In this document: piece by piece, positions 27,021-36,203 of the stretch | Numbering within the stretch: the first letter of the stretch is position 1 | How the letters are laid out: each line of letters begins with the position of its first letter | Source: Bacillota bacterium | Lineage (GTDB): Bacteria; Bacillota; JADQBR01 | Length of the DNA stretch: 58,812 nucleotides | Direction: 5' to 3' | Assembly (NCBI GenBank): GCA_016278515.1 | Contig: JADQBR010000040.1 | Location: forward strand, 1 to 58,812 | Made by a program: the position numbers and the translations under genes | The notes under the pieces: generated by a model | What the model was told of the DNA's origin: nothing | The model's database searches: none | The model's input: the letters and a program-made list of their open reading frames with translations, nothing else

Positions 27021-27643
27021 ATGTGGACTTGGATAAACTATTTTCCCAGTTAAAGTTTGATGCTCATGGTTTAATACCTGCTGTAGTTCAACATGACTTA
27101 ACAGGGCGAGTATTAATGGTGGCTTATATGAACAAAGAAGCATTGGAGCAGACAATCAGCACTGGTGAAACAGTGTTTTACAGCCGCAGTCGCCAGGAAC
27201 TTTGGCATAAGGGTGAGACATCCGGTAATACTCAAACAGTGAAAGCGATACATTATGACTGCGATGAGGATACACTATTGATACAGGTACTGCCTCAAGG
27301 TCCTGCCTGTCATACCGGGGAAAAAAGCTGCTTTTACAGGTCTGCTGCGGCAGACGATAAGCAACCGGGAAACATCTTGGAGCAACTAAAACAAGTAATT
27401 GCCGATCGCAAAGTAGAAATGCCTGAAGGGTCTTATACTACGTACTTATTTAGTAAAGGTTTGGATAAAATACTTAAAAAATTGGGAGAAGAGACGGCGG
27501 AAGTGATTATTGCTTCTAAAAACAGCGGAAAAGACGAATTAATCTACGAAACCGCCGACCTGATTTACCACTTGTTAGTATTACTGGAGGAAAAACAAGT
27601 TAGTCTAGAAGAAATATACCAAGAACTAGACAAACGCCGTTGA
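27014..27643 (+). CDS. hisIE: HisIE, bifunctional PRA-CH / PRA-PH
   Basis: A fusion of phosphoribosyl-AMP cyclohydrolase (N-terminal ~115 residues, with [25 protein letters not shown] and [10 protein letters not shown] metal and catalytic residues) and phosphoribosyl-ATP pyrophosphatase (C-terminal ~90 residues, [16 protein letters not shown] and the [13 protein letters not shown] helix). Length 209. It closes the operon and is followed immediately by three hairpin repeats. Confidence 0.97.
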   Translation: MLDVDLDKLFSQLKFDAHGLIPAVVQHDLTGRVLMVAYMNKEALEQTISTGETVFYSRSRQELWHKGETSGNTQTVKAIHYDCDEDTLLIQVLPQGPACHTGEKSCFYRSAAADDKQPGNILEQLKQVIADRKVEMPEGSYTTYLFSKGLDKILKKLGEETAEVIIASKNSGKDELIYETADLIYHLLVLLEEKQVSLEEIYQELDKRR

Positions 27644-27652
27644 ATTTGGGGT

Positions 27653-27826
27653 ACCCGCAGGGGGCATATCCAAAACTCTAAGAGCAACAAGTTGCTAAGA
27701 GTTTTGCTATACTCGCAGGGGGCATATCCAAAACTCTAAGAGCAACAAGTTGCTAAGAGTTTTGCTATACCCGCAGGGAGCATATCCAAAACTCTAAGAG
27801 CAACAAGTTGCTAAGAGTTTTGCTAA
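27653..27826 (+). repeat. three tandem 58-bp repeats, each with a strong hairpin
   Basis: Units at 27653-27710, 27711-27768 and 27769-27826 are nearly identical; unit 2 and unit 3 each differ by a base or so, and the last few bases of unit 3 differ. Each holds a palindrome (27671-27706, 27729-27764, 27787-27822) of CAAAACTCT pairing with AGAGTTTTG and an inner AGCAAC/GTTGCT. They start 9 bases after the hisIE stop. They may act as terminator, stability element or protein-binding array for the his transcript. Confidence 0.93.
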
Positions 27827-27869
27827 CGGTTCTCAAGTTGAATTTTCCTAAGTTCGAAAGGACAATAGT

Positions 27870-28232
27870 ATGCGAAAAAGGCTTCTTTTATTAGTGATAA
27901 TTATATTGGTGTTTTTAGGAATTGGTTTTAGCCTGTCCTTTCTAAAATATGATGCGGCTATACGCAGCAACACTCAGTTAATTGTTAGTCAAGCTAACGA
28001 TTTTGAGGAACACATTGTCGTTAAGTTGGGTATCACCTCCATGGAAGAAGCCCAGGAGAATAATGAATTGTCCAAGCTAATCAGTCTTAAGGGAAAAGTG
28101 TTAAGTATTAACGAGCAATATAATAGTGCAAATATTTTTGTTAGAGATTTTCTGGGCAAACATTACCTGGATAAATTGCTGGAAGCGGGAGAGGATATAC
28201 ACGATGTAGAGCAGGTAATAGGAGAATTATAA
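27870..28232 (+). CDS. hypothetical protein with one N-terminal membrane helix (120 aa)
   Basis: Residues 4-24 form one membrane anchor (LLLLVIIILVFLGIGFSLSF). The rest is polar and helical, with ANDFEEHIVVKLG and a final acidic helix, and should lie outside the membrane if the anchor is uncleaved. A GAAAGGA site precedes the ATG. No family is recognised. It follows the hairpin repeats and is probably a separate transcript. Confidence 0.7.
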   Translation: MRKRLLLLVIIILVFLGIGFSLSFLKYDAAIRSNTQLIVSQANDFEEHIVVKLGITSMEEAQENNELSKLISLKGKVLSINEQYNSANIFVRDFLGKHYLDKLLEAGEDIHDVEQVIGEL

Positions 28233-28271
28233 CGGCAGGGGGACGGTAATGGCCGGTAACGGTAATGGCCG

Positions 28272-28489
28272 GGGGACGTTTTGTTTGCCATCTATTTAAA
28301 AATATTATCGTAACTATGAGTGAGGCGATAATTATAACGAGAGAGCTCAAGAGCAAGTGGGATGGGAATACACACCTTGTTAAGCCAGGGGCATTCATCA
28401 GATAAGCGCAACTAGCAACTGCCTAAGGTGTAATATTTGGAAAGGGGTATTTTGATAGGCTTAAGTAACATGGCAAACAAAACGTCCCC
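28272..28489. repeat. 20-bp perfect inverted repeats bounding ~180 bp
   Basis: GGGGACGTTTTGTTTGCCAT at 28272-28291 is repeated inverted at 28470-28489. The 178 bases between hold no convincing gene. Just left of the first arm, two direct copies of ACGGTAATGGCC occur (about 28243-28268). The layout resembles a small non-autonomous mobile element or a long hairpin transcript; no flanking target duplication is obvious. Confidence 0.7.
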
Positions 28490-28556
28490 GTGGCTTACCT
28501 GTTATACTCTAAATAGAGTTACAGTTATTAGTAAAATGCAATCTGGGGGAACGAGG

Positions 28557-29444
28557 GTGATTGGGGTGGAGAAACGAGCGAAGTTGATATATAACCCGGT
28601 TTCGGGAAAGGGAAGTTTCGGGCGAAGCTTAGATATGGTGATAGAGGCCTTCCAACGGGCAGGCTGGCAGTTAATGCCTTATCGTACCGCCCCGGATATC
28701 CCGATTTCGACTATGCTTAAAGATAACCGGGGATTTGATGCAATTATCGCGGCCGGGGGAGACGGTACGGTTCATCATGTAATCAATGGGATGGTTGAAG
28801 CAGAAACTTCGCTTCCACTAGGAATAGTTCCAGTCGGGACGGTAAATGATTTTGCCACTTTTTTAGGTATTCCCCAGGGTGTTAAGGAATGCTGTGAAAT
28901 TATTCTAAAAGGGAAAATTAAACCCTTAGACGTTGGAGCAGTCAACGACCAATATTTTTTAAATGTTGTTAGTGGTGGATTGTTAACTGACGTTCCCCAT
29001 ACAACATCGGTAAGATTGAAAAACATGCTGGGTAGATTGGCTTATTATGCAAAGGGACTGGAGGTATTACCCAAATTCAAGCCGTTGCAGTTGAGTATCT
29101 CTGCCGACTGTGGTGTTTGGGAGGAGAGTTGTTATCTATTTTTAGTCTTAAACAGTACGTCGGCCGGTGGGTTTAAAAATTTGGCACCATATGCACAGGT
29201 GGATGATGGCGTATTAGATGTACTGTTGATTAAGGACTGTCCCCTGTCCAGTCTCCTACCATTATTGATTAAGCTGCTGCGGGGCCAGCATTTAGCTGAT
29301 AGTAATGTAATTAATTTTCAGACCAACCGTTTATCAATTGTCAGTCGAGAGAAGGTTAAGTGTGATGTTGACGGTGAAATTGGACCGGGCATGCCGCTTA
29401 ATATTCATTTGCTGCCTAAGGTAGCAAATGTTTACGTCCCATGA
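28557..29444 (+). CDS. YegS/DgkB-type diacylglycerol or lipid kinase
   Basis: A 295-residue lipid kinase of the DAGK catalytic family, phosphorylating diacylglycerol or a related lipid at the membrane face. It shows AKLIYNPVSGKGSFGR, the nucleotide loop AAGGDGTVHHVINGM and PLGIVPVGTVNDFATFLGIP. GTG 28557 is chosen because GGGGGA lies about 8 bases before; the upstream open frame (from 28437) crosses the inverted repeat and has no good site. Solitary gene with a clear terminator. Confidence 0.9.
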   Translation: MIGVEKRAKLIYNPVSGKGSFGRSLDMVIEAFQRAGWQLMPYRTAPDIPISTMLKDNRGFDAIIAAGGDGTVHHVINGMVEAETSLPLGIVPVGTVNDFATFLGIPQGVKECCEIILKGKIKPLDVGAVNDQYFLNVVSGGLLTDVPHTTSVRLKNMLGRLAYYAKGLEVLPKFKPLQLSISADCGVWEESCYLFLVLNSTSAGGFKNLAPYAQVDDGVLDVLLIKDCPLSSLLPLLIKLLRGQHLADSNVINFQTNRLSIVSREKVKCDVDGEIGPGMPLNIHLLPKVANVYVP

Positions 29445-29483
29445 ATGAGATTTATTTTAGGATCAGGATATAATGAAATCAGT

Positions 29484-29520
29484 TCACATTTAAGGTTAAC
29501 TTAAATGTGAGCTTTTTTTA
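29484..29520 (+). terminator. strong intrinsic terminator
   Basis: TCACATTTAAG-GTTAA-CTTAAATGTGA followed by GCTTTTTTTA, after the lipid kinase gene. Confidence 0.93.
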
Positions 29521-29526
29521 TTTTAG

Positions 29527-29598
29527 CCAGAAAGAATAACTTTCAGATTAGCATAAATGAAACTAAGGATTTCCCTGGTGATCAAGTTTTTATAAATA
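29527..29598 (+). repeat. degenerate copy C of the dispersed palindromic repeat
   Basis: About 70 bases resemble 21037-21128 and 38820-38911: CAGAAAGAATAACTTTCAG, ATTAGCATAAATGAAACTAAGG and ATCAAGTTTTTAT. The second hairpin is largely lost. Like the other copies it lies right after a terminator T-run. Confidence 0.65.
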
Positions 29599-29730
29599 TA
29601 AATGAGAATAAATAGGATTGCGGGAGACAGTTGTCGTATCTCTAGGAATATCAAGATAAGGTTATGCTTAGTGATACAAAATGGAAGTAATTTTCCAGAA
29701 TATTATATTTACTTGCTGGAGGGTTTGACT

Positions 29731-30699
29731 TTGACAGAAGATTTGTTACGGGTAGAAAATTTAAGTACACATTTCATTACGAAAGCAGGAACTGTAAAAG
29801 CCGTTGATGGTGTCAGCTTCAATGTTAAAAAGGGGCAAACCCTTGGTATAGTTGGGGAATCCGGATCAGGAAAGACTATTACAGTAATGTCTATCATGCG
29901 TCTTATTCCTCAACCGCCCGGAAAGATTGTTGCGGGGGAAGTTATATTTCAGGGTGAGGATTTGCTAAAAAAGACGGAAAAAGAGATGAGGAAGATAAGG
30001 GGGAACGAAATATCAATGATTTTTCAGGACCCTATGACGTCATTAAATCCGGTAATGACTGTAGGACAGCAAATCATGGAAGCAGTCTTGTTTCATCAAA
30101 GAGTCACGAAAAAAATTGCAAAGCAAAAGGCCCTAGAGGTGTTAAATAAGGTGGGAATTCCTGAACCTGAACAGAGGCTGGGGGAATACCCGCATCAGTT
30201 TAGCGGGGGTATGCAGCAAAGGGTTATGATTGCCATGGCTTTGGCTTGCAGTCCGAAGCTGCTAATTGCGGATGAACCTACTACGGCACTAGATGTAACC
30301 ATTCAAGCCCAGATATTAGAATTAATGAATGAACTGCAGCGAGATTTTAATACTTCCGTTATTATGATTACTCATGACCTGGGTGTAGTAGCAGAGGTAT
30401 GTGAAGAAGTTTTGGTAATGTATGCCGGTAATCCTGTAGAAAAAACGAGTATAAATAGGCTTTTTGAATCTCCTAAACACCCGTATACTTTAGGTTTGCT
30501 GCGTTCCTTGCCCAAGTTGGGTGATGCACAAAAGGAGAGGCTTATTCCTATAGAAGGCAACCCGCCTGATCTACACATCTTACCTCCCGGTTGTAATTTT
30601 GCCGAACGTTGTGATAAAAGAAGCGAAGCTTGTCTGTTAGATAAACCTAAATTTAAAGAAATTGAACCGGGGCACTGGGTCAGTTGTCATATATATTGA
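29731..30699 (+). CDS. oligopeptide/dipeptide ABC transporter ATPase (DppD/OppD type)
   Basis: One of two ATPases energising peptide uptake. Walker A GESGSGKT, signature [15 protein letters not shown] and Walker [13 protein letters not shown] are intact. The C-terminal oligopeptide-transporter domain includes [18 protein letters not shown], cysteines known to hold an Fe-S cluster in some family members. TTG 29731 is taken as start, 7-8 bases from GGAGGG; the longer upstream frame has no site. First gene of a five-gene operon. Confidence 0.95.
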   Translation: MTEDLLRVENLSTHFITKAGTVKAVDGVSFNVKKGQTLGIVGESGSGKTITVMSIMRLIPQPPGKIVAGEVIFQGEDLLKKTEKEMRKIRGNEISMIFQDPMTSLNPVMTVGQQIMEAVLFHQRVTKKIAKQKALEVLNKVGIPEPEQRLGEYPHQFSGGMQQRVMIAMALACSPKLLIADEPTTALDVTIQAQILELMNELQRDFNTSVIMITHDLGVVAEVCEEVLVMYAGNPVEKTSINRLFESPKHPYTLGLLRSLPKLGDAQKERLIPIEGNPPDLHILPPGCNFAERCDKRSEACLLDKPKFKEIEPGHWVSCHIY

Positions 30700-30715
30700 A
30701 GTAAGGAGTGTTATT

Positions 30716-31699
30716 GTGGCTGAATATCTAATGGAAATTAAGAATTTAAAAAAATATTTCCCTGTAATCAAAGGGATTATCCCCCGACAGGCTGGGTCTG
30801 TTAAGGCTGTTGACGGGGTTTCTTTTGCTGTAAAAGCTGGTGAAACTTTAGGTCTGGTGGGTGAAAGCGGCTGCGGTAAGTCAACTACGGGAAGACTCCT
30901 GCTGCGTTTGCTTGAACCTACCTCTGGGCAAATTTACTTTGACGGTAAAGAGATTACAAAGCTTAATGAAAAAGAAATGCGTCCCTTGCGTAAGGAGCTT
31001 CAGATAGTCTTTCAAGACCCATATGCTTCTTTGAATCCAAGGATGACTGTTGAGGAAATAATTATTGAGCCAATGCGGGTAAACCGCATCGGTGATAAGA
31101 GAACCCGTGGTAAGAGGGTGCTTGAGTTACTTAATGTAGTAGGTTTGGCTAACTATCATGCTCAGCGTTATCCCCACGAGTTCAGCGGAGGCCAGCGGCA
31201 GCGAATTGGAATTGCCAGGGCATTGGCTGTTAATCCGAAACTAATTGTTTGTGATGAACCTGTTTCTGCCTTAGACGTTTCTATTCAAGCCCAAGTAATT
31301 AATCTATTGGAGGATTTACAAAAGGAATTTGGTTTGACTTATGTTTTTATCGCACATGATTTAAGTGTTATAAGACATATCAGTACCAGGGTGGCTGTAA
31401 TGTATTTAGGGCGGATAGTGGAATTAGCTTCTTATATAGAGTTATATCAACAGCCTCAGCATCCATATACGCAGGCATTACTGTCAGCAATTCCTATTCC
31501 TGACCCTAAAAAAAGTAAAAACAGGATAATTATTAGAGGGGATGTGCCCAGTCCAATTAATCCCCCGGATGGGTGCCACTTCCATAACCGTTGCAAGTAT
31601 GCTTTTGATATATGTCGTGTTGAGAGACCTGAATTGCAGGAGATAAGAAAGGACCATTGGGCGGCCTGCCATTTGCATCAAGCATCGCAGACGGCGTAA
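30716..31699 (+). CDS. oligopeptide/dipeptide ABC transporter ATPase (DppF/OppF type)
   Basis: The second ATPase, 327 residues. Walker [10 protein letters not shown], signature [15 protein letters not shown], Walker [13 protein letters not shown] and the C-terminal [18 protein letters not shown] cysteine motif are present. GTG 30716 follows AAGGAG (30702-30707) at 8 bases; earlier in-frame starts lie inside the preceding gene without a site. Confidence 0.95.
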   Translation: MAEYLMEIKNLKKYFPVIKGIIPRQAGSVKAVDGVSFAVKAGETLGLVGESGCGKSTTGRLLLRLLEPTSGQIYFDGKEITKLNEKEMRPLRKELQIVFQDPYASLNPRMTVEEIIIEPMRVNRIGDKRTRGKRVLELLNVVGLANYHAQRYPHEFSGGQRQRIGIARALAVNPKLIVCDEPVSALDVSIQAQVINLLEDLQKEFGLTYVFIAHDLSVIRHISTRVAVMYLGRIVELASYIELYQQPQHPYTQALLSAIPIPDPKKSKNRIIIRGDVPSPINPPDGCHFHNRCKYAFDICRVERPELQEIRKDHWAACHLHQASQTA

Positions 31700-31834
31700 C
31701 TGTAATTTAGAGGTCAGGCATCGACCTGTTTAACAATGGTATAAATTTTAAGGAGGTGGTGGCAAGAGGTTAATTTATGGGAGTTAAGAATATGAGAGAA
31801 AAAGAAGAAACAGTTTTTACGAGGAGGTTAATAA

Positions 31835-33472
31835 ATGAAATTTCTGCATAATAAGAGAGTTTTGACTTTAGTGATACTTTTGGTTTTTAGTGTCTTAGTT
31901 GCTGGATGCGGCCAAGATACAGGTTCTTCGGGCACAGAGAGCAAAGATGATGGGGGGCAGCAGGCGGCAGCACCAAGTGAAAAGGTGTTGATATGGGGCC
32001 GAGGCGGTGATTCTTCAGGTCTCGATCCGGCAAATGTTACTGATGGAGAATCGGCTAAAGTAACTATTAATATTTATGACGGGTTGGTAAAATATCAGCG
32101 GGACAGCACGGAAGTTGCGCCTGCCCTGGCAGTAGATTGGGAAACGTCAGAAGACGGCAAGACCTGGACTTTCAATTTGCGTGAAGGTGTCAAATTCCAT
32201 GACGGTACTGACTTTGATGCTGATGATGTTGTATTTAATTTCGAACGCTGGATGAATGAAGACCATGAATATCATATCGGCGGTACATTTGATTACTGGG
32301 GATATATGTTTGGTGGGTATCCCGGCGTGGTAGAGTCTGTTACTGCCGTAGATCAATATACGGTAGAATTTAAACTTGCATCGCCCATGGCAACGTTTAT
32401 TGCAAACGTAGCTATGTTCCCATTTGGAATTGCAAGTCCTGAGGCTGTTAAGGAACACGGCGAAGATTATTTCAAGAACCCTGTCGGCACCGGTCCGTTT
32501 AAGTTCGTAGAATGGGCCCCTGATGATAAGGTTGTCTTGGTGAAGAATGAAAATTACTGGGGTGAGCAAGCCAAGCTTGATCAACTTATTTTCCGTTCAA
32601 TACCTGATAACGCTACTCGTTTAATGGAACTTCAATCAGGCACCATAGATATTATGGACGGAATTACTCCTGATGATGTGGCAACTATTAAAAACGATGA
32701 TAATTACCAACTTACTTTGAGACCGAGTATGAACGTTGGTTACTTGGCCATGAATACGGAAAAGGAACCATTTGACGATCCTAAGGTACGTAAAGCTGTT
32801 AATATGGCTATAAATAAAAAAGAAATTATCAATGCGTTCTTTGCTGGTTTGGCAAAAACAGCTAAGAACCCGCTGCCTCCTTCACTATGGGGATATAATG
32901 ATGCTATTGAAGAATACAAATTCGACCCTGCCCAGGCAAAGTCCTTGTTAGCTGAAGCTGGTTTCCCCAACGGTTTTAAGACTACCTTATGGGCAATGCC
33001 TGTACCGCGCCCATACTTTCCGCAGCCACAAAAAATCGGTGAGGCTATGCAAGCAAATCTTGCCGAAATAGGCATTGAAGCGGAGATAGTTAGTCACGAT
33101 TGGACAACTTATCTTGATAAGACTGAGCATGGTGAACATGATATGGCCATGTTAGGTTGGACCGGGGATAATGGTGACCCCGACAACTTCTTATATGTAT
33201 TGCTGGACAAGGATAATGCTGTTGCCCCTGCAGGTAACATTGCTTTCTATAAAAACGATGAATTACATGACTTATTAATTGAGGCCCAGCAGGAAATGGA
33301 TCAGGACGTAAGGGCTGATCTTTATAAACAAGCCCAGGTAATAATCCATGAGGATGCACCATGGGTGCCTATGAGTCACTCTACGCCACCTATAGCCAGC
33401 AAAAAGACTGTTTCTGGTTATGTGCCGCACCCGACCGGTGTTGAGCCGTTAGATACTGTGGATATTCAATAA
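31835..33472 (+). CDS. peptide-binding lipoprotein of the ABC transporter (DppA/OppA type)
   Basis: A 545-residue family 5 solute-binding protein: signal peptide with lipobox VLVAGCG (Cys about 25), then an acidic linker and the binding domain with VTDGESAKVTINIYDGLVKY, WTFNLREGVKFHDGT and the YLAMNTEKEPFDDPKVRKAVNMAIN hinge region split here by position. It captures peptides outside the membrane. A strong GAGGAGG precedes the ATG. A 24-codon frame (31777-31851) overlaps the start and could couple its translation. Confidence 0.95.
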   Translation: MKFLHNKRVLTLVILLVFSVLVAGCGQDTGSSGTESKDDGGQQAAAPSEKVLIWGRGGDSSGLDPANVTDGESAKVTINIYDGLVKYQRDSTEVAPALAVDWETSEDGKTWTFNLREGVKFHDGTDFDADDVVFNFERWMNEDHEYHIGGTFDYWGYMFGGYPGVVESVTAVDQYTVEFKLASPMATFIANVAMFPFGIASPEAVKEHGEDYFKNPVGTGPFKFVEWAPDDKVVLVKNENYWGEQAKLDQLIFRSIPDNATRLMELQSGTIDIMDGITPDDVATIKNDDNYQLTLRPSMNVGYLAMNTEKEPFDDPKVRKAVNMAINKKEIINAFFAGLAKTAKNPLPPSLWGYNDAIEEYKFDPAQAKSLLAEAGFPNGFKTTLWAMPVPRPYFPQPQKIGEAMQANLAEIGIEAEIVSHDWTTYLDKTEHGEHDMAMLGWTGDNGDPDNFLYVLLDKDNAVAPAGNIAFYKNDELHDLLIEAQQEMDQDVRADLYKQAQVIIHEDAPWVPMSHSTPPIASKKTVSGYVPHPTGVEPLDTVDIQ

Positions 33473-33555
33473 AAGAGTTTTAACGGGCAGTACAGTTCGC
33501 TGTCACTGTCCGTTTCTTTTTAAATCATCCCCCAAGTTAGTTAGAGGTGAGTTTA

Positions 33556-34560
33556 ATGTTAAGCTATATTTTCCGAAGATTGCTCATGATAATACCCGTA
33601 CTAATAGGCGTATCAATTTTAGCATTCTTATTAATTCATTTAATTCCTGGTGATCCTGCAGTTGCTATGCTGGGCGAAAGAGCGACTCCTGAGCGGATAG
33701 CTCATTTGGAAGAAGTGCTGGGTCTCGATGATCCACTATACGTTCAATATGGACGATTTATGGGACAGATTTTACAGGGGGATTTTGGAAGGTCTATTCA
33801 TAGTAATAGTCCGGTTTTATGGGAAATGGGCCAGCGTTTTCCGGCAACAATAGAGTTAACAATCGCTGCAATGATTATTGCCATTGTTGTGGGTATGGGC
33901 GCCGGCATAATTTCGGCTGTTAAACCCTACTCCATCTTTGACCATATCTCGATGGGTACGGCATTGGTTGGGGTATCTATGCCCATATTTTGGCTGGGTT
34001 TGATGTTAATTTACTTGTTCGGTGTTAAATTGGGACTACTTCCTCCATCGGGGAGGCTGGATGTCACCATTGATTTGGAAACAGTTACAAATATCTATGT
34101 TTTGGATGCAATTATTACTGGTAATTGGGTTGCACTTAAGGATGCACTAAGGCATTTAATTATGCCGGCGGTTGCTCTGGGGACTATTCCTATGGCTATG
34201 ATTGCCCGTATGACGCGGTCTAGTATGCTGGAAGTAATGCGTCAGGATTTTGTTCGGACGGCTCGGGCTAAGGGTCTGCCGGAAAAAACTATAGTATTCA
34301 GACATGCCTTAAAGAATGCTTTTTTACCTGTGTTAACAGTAATTGGCTTACAATTCGGTTATCTGCTGGGTGGAGCTGTTATGACCGAATGGATTTTTTC
34401 CTGGCCCGGTATTGGTCGTTGGATGTTCATGGCTATTGGCGCACGGGATTTTCCAATAGTTCAAGGAGGAATCTTACTGATAGCAACGGTTTTTGTCTTT
34501 GTCAACTTAATAGTAGATGTATTGTACAGCTATGTTGACCCCAGGATACGTTACGATTAG
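33556..34560 (+). CDS. peptide ABC transporter permease (DppB/OppB type)
   Basis: A 334-residue six-helix permease. MLSYIFRRLLMIIPVLIGV at the N-terminus and the EAA loop RQDFVRTARAKGLPEKTIVFRHALKNA, which contacts the ATPases, are classic. ATG 33556 is preferred over GTG 33547, with GAGGTGA as ribosome site. It lies between the binding protein and the second permease. Confidence 0.95.
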   Translation: MLSYIFRRLLMIIPVLIGVSILAFLLIHLIPGDPAVAMLGERATPERIAHLEEVLGLDDPLYVQYGRFMGQILQGDFGRSIHSNSPVLWEMGQRFPATIELTIAAMIIAIVVGMGAGIISAVKPYSIFDHISMGTALVGVSMPIFWLGLMLIYLFGVKLGLLPPSGRLDVTIDLETVTNIYVLDAIITGNWVALKDALRHLIMPAVALGTIPMAMIARMTRSSMLEVMRQDFVRTARAKGLPEKTIVFRHALKNAFLPVLTVIGLQFGYLLGGAVMTEWIFSWPGIGRWMFMAIGARDFPIVQGGILLIATVFVFVNLIVDVLYSYVDPRIRYD

Positions 34561-34575
34561 GGAGGAAAAGTAATT

Positions 34576-35469
34576 ATGGATACTCAAATAGCCGCGAAAA
34601 AATCTGTAAATCAGCAAGCAAATCAGTCCCGGGGTATTTGGGCGGATTCTTTTAGCCGACTGTTGAGGCAAAAATCAGCTATTTTTGGTCTTATTATTGT
34701 TGTGACCCTAATTTGTGCGGCACTCTTTGCCCCCTATATTGCCCCTTATAATCCTGAAAAGGGAATATTAGGCGATAGGCTGCAAGCACCGTCGGAAGGT
34801 CATTGGTTTGGCACCGACAGTCAAGGGCGTGACATATTAAGCAGGATTATTTTTGGTTCAAGAATATCTATTCAAATTGGTATTATTACTGTAGGTATTT
34901 CTTTGGTTGTTGGTACGTTTATGGGTGCGCTGTCAGGTTACTTTGGAGGAGTATTGGACTTATTAGTAATGCGATTTATCGATATTATGATGGCATTTCC
35001 TTATATTTTATTAGCTATAGCTATTACTGCGGTGTTGGGTCCAAGCTTGGTAAATGCTATGATTGCCATTGGAATAGTAGGTATACCTATCTATGCTCGA
35101 GTGGTACGTGGGGCAGTACTTTCTGTCAAGGAAAATGAATATGTAGAGGCTGCGCGAGCTGTAGGGTGCTCTAAATCGCGGATTATTTGGCGGCATGTGC
35201 TGCCAAATTGCATTGCGCCAATTATTGTTCAGGCCACTTTAGGTATTGGTACTGCAATTTTGGATTCTGCAGGTTTAAGCTTCTTAGGCTTAGGGGCTAG
35301 ACCACCAAAGTCTGAGTGGGGATTAATGCTTAACCAGGGTAAGGACTCGTTGCAAACGGCGCCTTGGGCGGTTATGTTCCCTGGGTTGGCAATCCTGTTA
35401 GTTGTTCTGGGTTTTAACCTGCTTGGTGATGGTTTGCGGGATGCATTGGACCCTAAATTAAAAGAATAG
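34576..35469 (+). CDS. peptide ABC transporter permease (DppC/OppC type)
   Basis: The partner permease, 297 residues: N-terminal helix after SFSRLLRQKSAIFGLIIV, the HWFGTDSQGRDILSRII motif, EAA loop ENEYVEAARAVGCSKSRIIWRHVLPN and PPKSEWGLMLNQG. Last gene of the operon, ended by a strong terminator. Confidence 0.95.
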   Translation: MDTQIAAKKSVNQQANQSRGIWADSFSRLLRQKSAIFGLIIVVTLICAALFAPYIAPYNPEKGILGDRLQAPSEGHWFGTDSQGRDILSRIIFGSRISIQIGIITVGISLVVGTFMGALSGYFGGVLDLLVMRFIDIMMAFPYILLAIAITAVLGPSLVNAMIAIGIVGIPIYARVVRGAVLSVKENEYVEAARAVGCSKSRIIWRHVLPNCIAPIIVQATLGIGTAILDSAGLSFLGLGARPPKSEWGLMLNQGKDSLQTAPWAVMFPGLAILLVVLGFNLLGDGLRDALDPKLKE

Positions 35470-35476
35470 ATTATCT

Positions 35477-35508
35477 GCCACGCTCAGTCACAGCGTGGCT
35501 ATTTTTTG
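35477..35508 (+). terminator. terminator of the peptide transporter operon
   Basis: GCCACGCT (35477-35484) pairs with AGCGTGGC (35492-35499), followed by TATTTTTT. Confidence 0.92.
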
Positions 35509-35564
35509 TCCTTTTTTGCCTCAGTCAGCAACCGTGCGAGACAGCCAGGCATAGTACAGTTCTC

Positions 35565-35593
35565 TTGTTCCCTTGCCTTCTGTATGTTAAAAT
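35565..35593 (+). promoter_or_regulatory. candidate promoter of the thioesterase gene
   Basis: TTGTTC (35565-35570) and TAAAAT (35588-35593) at 17-base spacing, about 97 bases before the ATG. Confidence 0.42.
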
Positions 35594-35689
35594 ATAGAAA
35601 AAATGAATATAGCAATATGTCGCGAGAAGTAAAAGAAAAACGTAAAATGAGGAAAATGTATCCGTCCTACTTTGAAGGGGTTGAAATAA

Positions 35690-36109
35690 ATGAGTGTGGT
35701 AGAGCTAAGAGTACGCTATCAAGAAACTGACCAAATGGGGGTTGTATATCATAGCAATTATTTGGTTTGGTGTGAAGTCGGTCGTACTAACATGTTGCGT
35801 GAAATAGGGGTGAGTTATCGGGAAGTTGAAGCTGCAGGTATCTACTTACCTGTACATGAAGTGAACTGCTACTATAAGAAACCTGCTAGGTACGACGATA
35901 TTATCCTTGTAAAAACAGCAGCACAGAATTTGAGCGGCGCAAGATTGGATTTTGACTATCAAATAGTAAGAAAAGAGGATAAGCAAGTATTAGCTGTAGC
36001 AACTACACGTCATGTGTTTGCAGATGATAGTGGTAGACCTGTTAATATTAAGAAAAAGGCTCCGCATTTGTGGAAGATATTAGAGACTGAACTAAGTAAA
36101 ACACGTTAG
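35690..36109 (+). CDS. hot-dog fold acyl-CoA thioesterase (YbgC/FadM type)
   Basis: A 139-residue 4HBT-family thioesterase. The family signature RYQETDQMGVVYHSNYLVWCE (catalytic Asp in ETDQMG, residues about 10-30) is intact. It hydrolyses acyl-CoA or acyl-ACP; the substrate cannot be told from the sequence. The gene stands alone with a terminator behind it. Confidence 0.9.
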   Translation: MSVVELRVRYQETDQMGVVYHSNYLVWCEVGRTNMLREIGVSYREVEAAGIYLPVHEVNCYYKKPARYDDIILVKTAAQNLSGARLDFDYQIVRKEDKQVLAVATTRHVFADDSGRPVNIKKKAPHLWKILETELSKTR

Positions 36110-36130
36110 TCCGTTGGAAGGGCTTTTTTT
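36108..36130 (+). terminator. intrinsic terminator
   Basis: Short stem AGTCC/GGGCT (one G-T pair) followed by seven T, overlapping the end of the thioesterase gene. Confidence 0.6.
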
Positions 36131-36203
36131 GTGACAAATGTTAATTATTAGTGTAGGTATTTTTACACCCTTGGCGAATAAGTGATAGAGGTGCAAGATA
36201 TAA

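Noticed and set aside
28437-28556. N-terminal extension of the lipid kinase
   Set aside because: It would be read through the inverted repeat and lacks a ribosome site, while GTG 28557 has one.
35506-35730. 74-codon plus-strand frame before the thioesterase
   Set aside because: It contains the promoter and leader and overlaps the thioesterase start in another frame; no protein character.
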